Origin: Verrucomicrobiota bacterium
GTDB lineage: Bacteria > Verrucomicrobiota > Kiritimatiellia > RFP12 > UBA1067
NCBI GenBank assembly: GCA_023269675.1
Contig: JAHFSX010000017.1
Span: 62,001-126,000 of the forward strand
Length of the DNA: 64,000 bases
Reading direction: 5' to 3'
The position numbers and the translations under genes were made by a program. Numbering within the stretch: the first letter of the stretch is position 1; each line of letters opens with the position of its first letter. Below the pieces are notes generated by a model that saw only the letters and a program-made list of their open reading frames with translations, ran no database searches and was not told the origin of the DNA. Below are positions 27,634-35,084 of the stretch, in pieces.

Positions 27634-30075
27634 ATGGTCAAAGGGCGCATTAGAAACGGACAAAGGCTAAGCGGGGCTCTGGCATTTGTCGCTGGCCTGC
27701 CGAGGCCGATGGGGTGGCTGTCGCGATGTATGGCCAGCAGGCGCGCGGGCGAGTTGGAGGAGACCCGCGAAGGGCCGAGGCGCGAGGATGACGAGCGGCT
27801 GCAGGCGGAGTTGCTGCTCCGGTTGCAGCGCGACCTGGCCCTGGCCATGGGCGAGGCGTCGACGGTGCGGACGTGCCTGAACCATCTTGCGGACACGATC
27901 TTGCGGATACCCGGCGTCGACTGTTGCGGGGTGTTTCTCGTGAGGGGGCAGGGGGGGGCTCTGGAACTGGCGGCGTATCGGGGAATCAGTGCCGCTTACG
28001 CTGAGGCGTATGCGGTGTATGACGGGCACTCCCCTTTAGGTACGGAAGTTCTGGCGGGCAGGAGCGTGTGGCTGGATCATGAGGCGTTGAGCCGGGTCGG
28101 CGATCCCGCCACGGTTCAGGAAGGGCTGCGCTCGATGATCGTGGTGCCGGTGAAGTTCGAGACGGGCATTATTGCCACGCTGCATGTCTCGTCCCATAAG
28201 GCCGACGGGTTCTCGGCCAACACGATGACCACCATCGAAGCGCTGGCCTCGCTGATGGGCAGCACGATTGCCCGCCTGCGTGTGGAGGAGGCCCTGCGGC
28301 AGAGCGAGGAGCGGTGCCGCAGGATCGTCGAGCACGCCGAGGTAGGGCTGGTCATGGTCAATGAGGCGGGAGAGCTGCTTCTCGACAACCGCGCGGCGCG
28401 CGATGTCGTAACAGATGTGCGGGGCGGCCTGCAGAGGCCGGGGGCCGGGCACGGCGGCGTACGGATGTGCGGAAAGCGTTGGCAGGAGCAGGTGCGGCGG
28501 GTGCTGGCCACGGGTGAGACGCTGGAGTTCAGCAGCCGGATCATCGTCGCCGGCGAGCCCCGGTGGTTTGAGATTACGATGCGCCCGTTCCCCGACACCG
28601 AGCCGGCCTCCCGCGAGGTCCTCATCGTGACGAAAGACGTCACCGGGCAGCGGCAGATGCTGTCCGCGCTGCAAGAGCGCGAAGTCAATTTCAGGAATCT
28701 GACCGAGAACGCTTCGGATGTGATTGTGATCGTCGAGGCGGGGGGGCGGGTTGTTTATACCGGCAGTCGTGTGGAAGCCCTGTCGGGGTATACGGTCAGC
28801 GAAGTTCAGCGCATGACCCTGTGCGAGCTGGTGCATCCGTCCCATCGGGGTCTGGTGCAGGAGCGGCTCAAGGCACGGATCGGGGGGGGGGCGGTTCCCT
28901 CGCGCTACGAAACGGAGATCCTGCATAAAGACGGGCGGGCGGTCCCCGTCGAGCTGGCCGCCAACGTCGTGGTGTGGCACGATGAGACCTGCGTGATGGC
29001 CTCGGTGCGCGACATCGCCGAACGGCGGCGGGCCGAGGCGGCCTTGCGGGAGAGCGAGGCTCTTTTCAGAAGCGTGGCAGAGGGGGCTTTCGATCCGATC
29101 GTGCTGGTGGATACGGATGGCCGTTACCTGTATGCCAACGGGCGCACGGCTGAGCTGACCGGCTATACGGTCGAGGAGCTGCAGGGCTTGACGTTTGGAC
29201 GTCTGATTCACCCGCGTGAGAGCAAGCGGGTCGAAAAGGTATTTGAAGACCGGCGGAGCGGGCGGCCCGCGCCCGCGTGGTATGAAACGGTCTTATGCCG
29301 CAAGGACGGCACGGCGGTTCCGATCGAGGTTTCCGCCCATGAAAGCGAGTGGCGGGGCAAGCGCACGTTTGTGGGCGTTTACAGGGACATTTCCGAGCGC
29401 AAGCGCCTGGAGACGGAGATCCTGCGGATCGGCGAGTGGGAGAAGACCCGGATCGGCCAGGACCTGCACGATTCCATCGGCCAGCAGCTGGTCGGCATGG
29501 CCTATCTCGTGGAGGCGCTCGAACATGATTTGAAAAAAGCGCGATCCCGGCATGCGGCCGCCGCCACGCAAATCGCCGCGAGCTGCAAGACGGCCCACGG
29601 CCAGCTCAGGAACGTCGTCCGCGGGCTGTTGCCCGTCAAGATGAGCGACGGGCTTCCGGACGGGTTGCGGCGGTTGGCGGAAAACGTTCAGGCGCAGATG
29701 GGGGTCGTGTGCACGCTCCAGTGCGCCCTCGATGTGAACGGCCTTAACCTTGCGAGCATGGGGCACCTTTACCATATCGCGCAAGAGGCGGTGACGAACG
29801 CCGTCCGGCACGGGCGGGCGCGGCAGGTGGACATCACGCTCGAACGGGCCGGCGAGCGGGGCGAATTGCGCATCGACGATGACGGTAAAGGCTTTTGCCA
29901 GATTTCAGCGAGGGTCACCGGCTCCGGTCTCAAGATCATGCGCTATCGGGCGGACATGATCAGCGGCACGCTGTCGGTGGCCCGCAATGCGAGGGGCGGC
30001 ATGTCGGTGCGCTGCACGTTCGACATGGCTCCGGGGATGGATTTGAATCAGGAGGTTGAAAATGAAGAGTCATAA
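27634..30075 (+). CDS. GAF-PAS-PAS-PAS sensor histidine kinase (NarL-partner type)
   Basis: This 813-residue kinase has no obvious transmembrane helix. Layout: coiled stretch to ~65, GAF domain ~65-205, three PAS-like domains (~220-330, 345-465, 470-590; 'VIVIVEAGGRVVYTGSRVEA', 'PIVLVDTDGRYLYANGRTAE'), a HisKA_3 phosphoacceptor 'DLHDSIGQQLVGMAYL' with His612, and an HATPase with 'HIAQEAVTNAVRHGRA' and 'DDDGKGF'. It should autophosphorylate and signal to the response regulator encoded immediately downstream. The first ATG has no ribosome binding site; ATG 27709 or 27730 are alternatives. Its divergent position opposite the cus operon makes metal stress a candidate input (inference). Confidence 0.88.
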   Translation: MVKGRIRNGQRLSGALAFVAGLPRPMGWLSRCMASRRAGELEETREGPRREDDERLQAELLLRLQRDLALAMGEASTVRTCLNHLADTILRIPGVDCCGVFLVRGQGGALELAAYRGISAAYAEAYAVYDGHSPLGTEVLAGRSVWLDHEALSRVGDPATVQEGLRSMIVVPVKFETGIIATLHVSSHKADGFSANTMTTIEALASLMGSTIARLRVEEALRQSEERCRRIVEHAEVGLVMVNEAGELLLDNRAARDVVTDVRGGLQRPGAGHGGVRMCGKRWQEQVRRVLATGETLEFSSRIIVAGEPRWFEITMRPFPDTEPASREVLIVTKDVTGQRQMLSALQEREVNFRNLTENASDVIVIVEAGGRVVYTGSRVEALSGYTVSEVQRMTLCELVHPSHRGLVQERLKARIGGGAVPSRYETEILHKDGRAVPVELAANVVVWHDETCVMASVRDIAERRRAEAALRESEALFRSVAEGAFDPIVLVDTDGRYLYANGRTAELTGYTVEELQGLTFGRLIHPRESKRVEKVFEDRRSGRPAPAWYETVLCRKDGTAVPIEVSAHESEWRGKRTFVGVYRDISERKRLETEILRIGEWEKTRIGQDLHDSIGQQLVGMAYLVEALEHDLKKARSRHAAAATQIAASCKTAHGQLRNVVRGLLPVKMSDGLPDGLRRLAENVQAQMGVVCTLQCALDVNGLNLASMGHLYHIAQEAVTNAVRHGRARQVDITLERAGERGELRIDDDGKGFCQISARVTGSGLKIMRYRADMISGTLSVARNARGGMSVRCTFDMAPGMDLNQEVENEES

Positions 30076-30793
30076 AAAAGGCGCCCCCGACGTGAAAGAG
30101 ACGGCGCCGCAGCCGAAACGGATCATGCTGGTGGACGATCACCCGCTGGTGAGCCAAGGCATCGCGACGCTCATCCGGGCGAAATCGGATATGGAGGTCT
30201 TCGCGGAGGTCGGCTGCGCGGACGATGCCCTGGTCGCGCTCGCGAAAGACGTTCCGGACCTGATGCTTCTGGACATTTCGCTGCCGGGCACCAATGGCAT
30301 CGAACTGCTCAAGGACCTGCGCATCCGCTATCCGGGACTGCGTGTGCTGGTGCTTTCGATGCATGAGGAAAGCGTGTACGCCGAACGCGCGTTGCGCGCC
30401 GGTGCGCACGGGTACATCATGAAGCATGAGCCGGGCCTGAAGGTGATCGAGGCGATCCGCTGCGTGTTGGGGGGGGAGCTGTACGTCAGTCCGGCCATCG
30501 CTTCGCGGATGCTGAAACTGTTTGTCTCAAACAAGCCGGGTGGGGACACGCGGACCGATATGGAGAAGCTCAGCGACCGCGAGCTGCAGGTGTATAACCA
30601 TATCGGGAGCGGCTTGGCCACGCGTCAGATCGCCGAGCAGCTCAATCTGAGCATCAAGACGATCCAGACCTACCGCGAGCACGTCAAACGCAAGCTCGGT
30701 TTACGGAACGCTACGGAGCTCATTCATCACGCCACGCATTGGGTCGAGACCGAAACGGGACAGGCGCAACCCGAGCTGGAGGCATTGCCCTGA
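30062..30793 (+). CDS. NarL/FixJ-family response regulator
   Basis: The 243-residue regulator has a receiver domain with phosphoacceptor Asp71 in 'DLMLLDISLPG', acidic 'LVDDH' at 24-28 and the conserved Lys in 'YIMKHEPG', then a LuxR-type helix-turn-helix at the C-terminus ('LSDRELQVYNHIGSGLATRQ', 'IKTIQTYREHVKRKLGL'). It overlaps the kinase gene by 14 bases, so the two form a two-component pair. ATG 30062 is chosen since GGAGG sits six bases upstream; TTG 30056 is in frame but too close to that site. The N-terminal 20 residues are lysine-rich and outside the domain. Confidence 0.93.
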   Translation: MKSHKKGAPDVKETAPQPKRIMLVDDHPLVSQGIATLIRAKSDMEVFAEVGCADDALVALAKDVPDLMLLDISLPGTNGIELLKDLRIRYPGLRVLVLSMHEESVYAERALRAGAHGYIMKHEPGLKVIEAIRCVLGGELYVSPAIASRMLKLFVSNKPGGDTRTDMEKLSDRELQVYNHIGSGLATRQIAEQLNLSIKTIQTYREHVKRKLGLRNATELIHHATHWVETETGQAQPELEALP

Positions 30794-30865
30794 GTGCGGC
30801 ATCCCCGTTTAGGCGGGGGCGTGGACTGCCGGAGAAAACAGGACACCGGACGGCTGAAAAAGTGT

Positions 30866-31486
30866 ATGATCGTGCCCGTGAATAACAAACAGGTTTTGTT
30901 GGGGACCGCGGTTATGCTGCTGGTCTCGGCCGGGTGCAGCTCATACCGGGAGTCGAACACGGTGCGCACGCCGGAAGAGCAGATTCTGCTGAGTAAAGCG
31001 GTCGACTATTCCCTCGCGGGAGCGATCCCCTCCGGGCTTGTCGGGCGGCGGGTTTTCCTCGACGTTTCGAACCTGGAGTGTCCGGACAAGCTGTATGTGA
31101 CGGACGCGGTGCGGCAGGGGCTTGCGGCCCAAGGGGCCCGCATGGTCGATAAGGCGGGGGAATCGGATGCGGTCGTGACGGTGCGCGCGGGCATGCTGGC
31201 GACGCAGTCCGGTGCGGCGCTGGTGGGGATTCCCGCGTTCAAACTGCCGTCGCCGTTGACCGCAGGCACGCTCGAAACGCCGGAGCTGGCGCTGTTCAAA
31301 CGGTCCAAGCAGGAAGGGCTGGCCAAGCTATCGCTGACCGCTTACGACAACGACACGAAAGAGCTTCTGGACGCGCGCACGGGAACGGCGCGGACCTACT
31401 ACAACCGGTGGCACATCCTCTTCCTCGTCAATTTCAACGTCACCAACGTGCCGGAACTGGAGATTCCTAACTCAGCGAAGAAGTGA
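30866..31486 (+). CDS. Predicted lipoprotein of unknown function
   Basis: The 206-residue product has a lipoprotein signal 'LLGTAVMLLVSAGCSSY' with the lipidated Cys near residue 24. The mature part is compact and mixed alpha/beta: 'GRRVFLDVSNLECPDKLYVT', 'AVRQGLAAQGARMVDKAGES', 'KLSLTAYDNDTKELLDARTG'. The layout (one chain recovering a protein name 'function at pole' is not seen) recalls envelope lipoproteins that carry a GNA1162/CsgG-like strand pattern, but I cannot assign a family. It follows the response regulator after 72 bases. The stop codon lies one base from the stop of the convergent sulfatase gene. Confidence 0.75.
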   Translation: MIVPVNNKQVLLGTAVMLLVSAGCSSYRESNTVRTPEEQILLSKAVDYSLAGAIPSGLVGRRVFLDVSNLECPDKLYVTDAVRQGLAAQGARMVDKAGESDAVVTVRAGMLATQSGAALVGIPAFKLPSPLTAGTLETPELALFKRSKQEGLAKLSLTAYDNDTKELLDARTGTARTYYNRWHILFLVNFNVTNVPELEIPNSAKK

Positions 31487-31487
31487 G

Positions 31488-32897
31488 TTAAAGGCTTGCG
31501 GCGCGTTTGATGAAAAACCGTTGGCGGTGTTCCTCGGCCAAGGAGCCCAGCCGGGCCGCGACGTCCGGGTGCGCCTCGATCACGTTCGTGGTTTCGAACG
31601 GGTCGGTGGCCATGTCGAAGAGCGCGAGGCCGATCTGCTCCTGGCGGTAGGTGCCGGGCCGCCCGTCTGTCCCGGCTGCGACCAGCGTGCGGTACGCATG
31701 CGGCACGTGCAGCTTCCAGCGTCCGTCGCCGCTGAAGATCCCCTCGAAACTTTTGCCGGTGGTGAAGGCGTAGTAGTCGTGCGGGTTTTCCGCGCCGGGC
31801 TTGCCGGTCATCAGATCCCAGACATCCTTGCCGTCGAGCGGCGTCGGCGGCAGGGGCGCGCCGGCGAGCCGCGCGAAGGTCGGCAGCAGGTCGATGGTGC
31901 AGAGGAACGTGTCCGACACGCCGCCCGCCGGGAGCTGCCCCGGAAGTTTCATGATGCACGCGCTGCGCGTGCCGCCGTCGAACCCCGTGCCCTTGGCCTC
32001 GCGGTAGGGGGTTTTGCCCGCGTGGTTGCCGTACGATGCCCACGGGCCGTTGTCTGACGTGAAGACCACCAGCGTGCGCTCCTCGACCCCCGACTCCCGC
32101 AACGCGCGCATGATCTCGCCGACCGACCAGTCGATCTCCAGCATCACGTCGCCGTAGAGCCCCGCGCCGGATTTGCCGCGGAACTTCTCGCCCACCGCAA
32201 GCGGCACGTGCGGCATGTTGTGCGGCACGTAGAGGAAGAAGGGCTGGGCCTTCTTGCGCCGGATGAAATCGACCGCGTGCTCGGTGTACCAGCGGGTCAG
32301 GTGGGTCTGATCTTCCTGGCTCACGTCTTCGATGGCGACGTTGCCGTTTTCCCAGAATTGGAGCGGGAAGGCGTCGAAGGCGCGCGACTCGGGGTGGTGC
32401 CGCCACATGTCGTTGGAGTACATCAGGCCGCACGACTCGTCAAAGCCCCGCGCGGGCGGCCGCGTCGCGGGCTGGTCCCCGATGTGCCATTTGCCGAACA
32501 CGGCCGTGGCGTAGCCCCGGGGCTTGAGGACTTGCGCGATGGTCGGCCACTGGGGGTCCAGGCCGCGGGCGCGGGGCCCGTGCGCGCCGACCAGGCCGGT
32601 GCGTTCGGGGTAGCACCCGGTCAGCAGCGCGCCGCGCGACGCGGAGCAGATCGCCTGCGGCACGTGGAAATTGGTGAAGCGGCATCCCTCGGCGGCGAGC
32701 TGCCGCACGTTCGGCGTGTCGTAGGCGGGCGCGCCGAACGGGCGGAAGTCCGCGAAGCCGGAATCGTCGAGGAAGATCACCACGATGTTGGGCGGACGCG
32801 GCGTGACTCCCGCGGAGACGCAGGAGGAGGCCAGCCCCGCTGCGGCGCTGAGGCCGGCGGCTTTCAGGAATCCGCGACGTGACGTTTCGTGGCTCAT
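31488..32897 (-). CDS. Tat-exported S1-family sulfatase
   Basis: The 469-residue enzyme has a twin-arginine signal 'SRRGFLKAAGLSAAAGLASS' and the arylsulfatase fold: 'PNIVVIFLDDSGFADF' with metal-binding Asp44/Asp45, the formylglycine motif C-S-A-S-R at Cys84 ('ICSASRGALLTG'), 'AVFGKWHIGD' and 'VVFTSDNGPWASYG'. The Cys form of the motif needs a maturation enzyme, FGE or anSME, not encoded here. The usual substrates are sulfated polysaccharides or glycans. The start at 32897 (GGAGG upstream) preserves the Tat motif; the upstream extension to 32951 does not. The gene is convergent with the lipoprotein gene with only one base between stops. Confidence 0.92.
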   Translation of the reverse strand: MSHETSRRGFLKAAGLSAAAGLASSCVSAGVTPRPPNIVVIFLDDSGFADFRPFGAPAYDTPNVRQLAAEGCRFTNFHVPQAICSASRGALLTGCYPERTGLVGAHGPRARGLDPQWPTIAQVLKPRGYATAVFGKWHIGDQPATRPPARGFDESCGLMYSNDMWRHHPESRAFDAFPLQFWENGNVAIEDVSQEDQTHLTRWYTEHAVDFIRRKKAQPFFLYVPHNMPHVPLAVGEKFRGKSGAGLYGDVMLEIDWSVGEIMRALRESGVEERTLVVFTSDNGPWASYGNHAGKTPYREAKGTGFDGGTRSACIMKLPGQLPAGGVSDTFLCTIDLLPTFARLAGAPLPPTPLDGKDVWDLMTGKPGAENPHDYYAFTTGKSFEGIFSGDGRWKLHVPHAYRTLVAAGTDGRPGTYRQEQIGLALFDMATDPFETTNVIEAHPDVAARLGSLAEEHRQRFFIKRAASL

Positions 32898-33009
32898 TCG
32901 TTCGGACCTCCTTCGTAGTACGCTCCCGTTGCCGAAACGCTCAACTCCCAACGCTCACCGTTTAACAATCAAACGGAGGGCTCCATCCTTGGGCGTTGAG
33001 CTTTTTTCA

Positions 33010-33321
33010 TCACCCGTATGAGCAGCAGTAGTCGGTGAGGCTCGCGACGCTCAGGCTGAACTTGGCGTTGGCCGGTACTTCGAACGCCTCGCCGCCGCGC
33101 ACGGTTTTCCAGGCGGTCTCGCCGGGCAGCAGCACCTCGAGTTCGCCGGCCAGGATCTCCATGACCTCGCGGGTGTCCGTGCCGAAGGTGTACTCGCCGG
33201 GCAGCATGATGCCGAGGGTCTTTTTCGAGCCGTCCGCGAAGAGCACGGTGCGGCTGGTCACTTTGCCGTCCGAGTAGACGTTGGCTTTTTTGACGACGGT
33301 CACATTCTTGAACTCGCTCAT
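33010..33321 (-). CDS. ppnP: Pyrimidine/purine nucleoside phosphorylase (PpnP, DUF1255)
   Basis: PpnP is a small cupin that phosphorolyses many nucleosides to base and ribose 1-phosphate. The 103-residue product covers the whole family: '[20 protein letters not shown]', '[20 protein letters not shown]', '[13 protein letters not shown]' and '[14 protein letters not shown]'. Start at 33321 after AAAGGA gives the standard N-terminus; the extension to 33468 is unrelated. It stands alone between the sulfatase and the divergent Gfo/Idh gene, so context says little. Confidence 0.9.
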   Translation of the reverse strand: MSEFKNVTVVKKANVYSDGKVTSRTVLFADGSKKTLGIMLPGEYTFGTDTREVMEILAGELEVLLPGETAWKTVRGGEAFEVPANAKFSLSVASLTDYCCSYG

Positions 33322-33642
33322 GGGTGATCCTTTCTTTTCAGGGGTAATGTTCCGGTGCGAATCATAGGTGAAACGGGGGGGCGTCCGCAAGCCGCATGTG
33401 GCTTGCGCCGCAGGCGCGGGCGCGCGGCGCCGGACCCCCTGCGCGGCTGATGCGGGTTGTATACACATTTTAATCCGCGATTTACAAGACGCGGCGATTC
33501 AGAAAGCGTATGATGCTGACATTGTTTAATTTGGGCTGGGGATTTTAAAGCGCGGGGCGTCTTCAGGGTCCGATCCGTGTCTGTGACAGGACACGGCGGC
33601 GGGCAGCGGGAGCGGCCGCGCAAACGCAAAGGGGGAGAGCTG
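33322..33642. other. Intergenic region between ppnP and the Gfo/Idh gene (321 bases, no gene)
   Basis: The ppnP-proximal half is GC-rich with short self-complementary stretches (for example CGCAGGCGCGGGCGCGCGGCG). The stretch 33455-33540 is AT-rich (TTGTATACACATTTTAATCC) and is the probable divergent promoter zone, but no box pair stands out enough to assign. Confidence 0.5.
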
Positions 33643-34983
33643 ATGAACGCGTGTGTGTCCGAGACGAAACAGCAGGGCCGGGGCGGATCGCTGAACCGCC
33701 GTCAGTTTCTGAAACGCGCGGCCGCGGTCAGCGGCGCGCTCGCGGTGCCTTACTTTATCCCCGCGTCGGCCTTGGGTCGCGACGGGGCCGTGGCGCCGAG
33801 CAACCGTATCGTGATGGCCGGCATCGGCCTGGGGAACCGGGGCACCGGCGATCTCGGAAGCTGGATTCTGCCCGACCCGCAGGCGCAGTTCGTGGCCATC
33901 TGCGACGTCCGGCGCGAGCGCCGCGACGCCATCAAGGCCATGACCGACAAGAAATACGGCAACGCCGACTGCAAGACCTACATCGAGATGGCGGACGTGC
34001 TGGCGCGGCCGGACATCGACGCGATCCTCACTGCCACCAGCGACCGCCTCCATGCCACTGTCTCCATCCGCGCCATGCGCGCCGGCAAGGACGTCTACAC
34101 CGAGAAGCCGGCCTCGATGACCATCGCCGAAGGCCAGGCCGTGGTCAAGACCGCCAAGCAGTATGGCCGCGTCTACCAGGCCGGCATGCAGCGCCTGAGC
34201 GAGGCGAACTTCATCGTCTGCAACGAGCTCTTGCGCCTGGGCCGCCTGGGCGAGGTCAAGACCGTCTACGCGCACCTCGCGCCGTGGGGCAACGTCAACA
34301 TGAGCCGCGAATGGCTGCCGGAACAGACGCTCCCGGACCCGCAGGAATTGGACTGGGACCGCTGGCTTGGCCCCTGCCCGTGGCGCCCCTTCAACCTGGG
34401 TTACACGCGCGGCGGATGGCACGGCCAGCACGATTTCTACAGCAGCGTCATCGGCGAGTGGGGCTCGCACACCTTCGCGCAGTGCCACGCGGCGCTGGGC
34501 ATGCAGGACAGTTCTCCGGTCCGCTACCCCTACGTCGCGACCGCGACGGCGGACGGCATGGCGATGCCCTTCGCGAACGGCGTGACCATGATCCAAAAGC
34601 AGGAAGGGTGGCGCGGCACCTGCGGGGTCCGCTACGTCGGCAGCGAGGGCTGGGCCGCCTGCGCCGACGGCTACGCGCGTCCGGAGGTCTCCAACCCCGC
34701 GCTGCTGGCCGACTACAACAAGATCCTCCAGGATTATCTCACGCGCACGGGGCATGTGGTCGGGCACATGCAGGATTTCTTCAAGTGCGTCAAGAACCGC
34801 ACCGTCACCGTGGCCAACCCCGGCCTCATGCACCGTTCGATGAGCACCGTGCACTGCGCGAACATCGCCCAGTGGCTGAAGCGCGACCTCACCTGGGATC
34901 CCGTCAAAGAGGAGTTTGTCAACGACGCGCAGGCCAACCGGTTCCGCTCCCGCGCCGCACGCGAGGGCTGGCAGATCTGCTAA
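33643..34983 (+). CDS. Tat-exported Gfo/Idh/MocA-family oxidoreductase
   Basis: The 446-residue protein has a twin-arginine signal ('LNRRQFLKRAAAVSGALA'), then a NAD(P)-binding Rossmann domain ('MAGIGLGNRGTGDLG', 'AICDVRRERRDAI') and the family 'KDVYTEKPASMTIAEGQAVV' containing the catalytic EKP. The C-terminal alpha/beta domain has 'YTRGGWHGQHDFYSSVIGEW'. Members oxidise or reduce sugars; Tat-exported relatives are abundant in PVC bacteria and fold with their nucleotide before export. GGGGGAG precedes the start. The downstream HEAT-DUF1080 gene, 101 bases on, probably belongs to the same sugar pathway. Confidence 0.9.
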   Translation: MNACVSETKQQGRGGSLNRRQFLKRAAAVSGALAVPYFIPASALGRDGAVAPSNRIVMAGIGLGNRGTGDLGSWILPDPQAQFVAICDVRRERRDAIKAMTDKKYGNADCKTYIEMADVLARPDIDAILTATSDRLHATVSIRAMRAGKDVYTEKPASMTIAEGQAVVKTAKQYGRVYQAGMQRLSEANFIVCNELLRLGRLGEVKTVYAHLAPWGNVNMSREWLPEQTLPDPQELDWDRWLGPCPWRPFNLGYTRGGWHGQHDFYSSVIGEWGSHTFAQCHAALGMQDSSPVRYPYVATATADGMAMPFANGVTMIQKQEGWRGTCGVRYVGSEGWAACADGYARPEVSNPALLADYNKILQDYLTRTGHVVGHMQDFFKCVKNRTVTVANPGLMHRSMSTVHCANIAQWLKRDLTWDPVKEEFVNDAQANRFRSRAAREGWQIC

Positions 34984-34990
34984 GTTTTTG

Positions 34991-35066
34991 ATTTCGTGCG
35001 AATCGGTGGAATCGATTCAATCGATTCGCCCGGTTCGCTCGACATTTTTCGATTCACTCGACATTC
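34991..35066. repeat. AATCGATTC word element
   Basis: Repeated and inverted words (GAATCGGTGGAATCGATTC, AATCGATTCGCC, TTCGATTCACTCGACATT) fill the gap between the Gfo/Idh and HEAT-DUF1080 genes. ATCGATT is itself nearly palindromic so the element can fold in several ways. Confidence 0.5.
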
Positions 35067-35084
35067 CTAACAGAGCCATCCATT

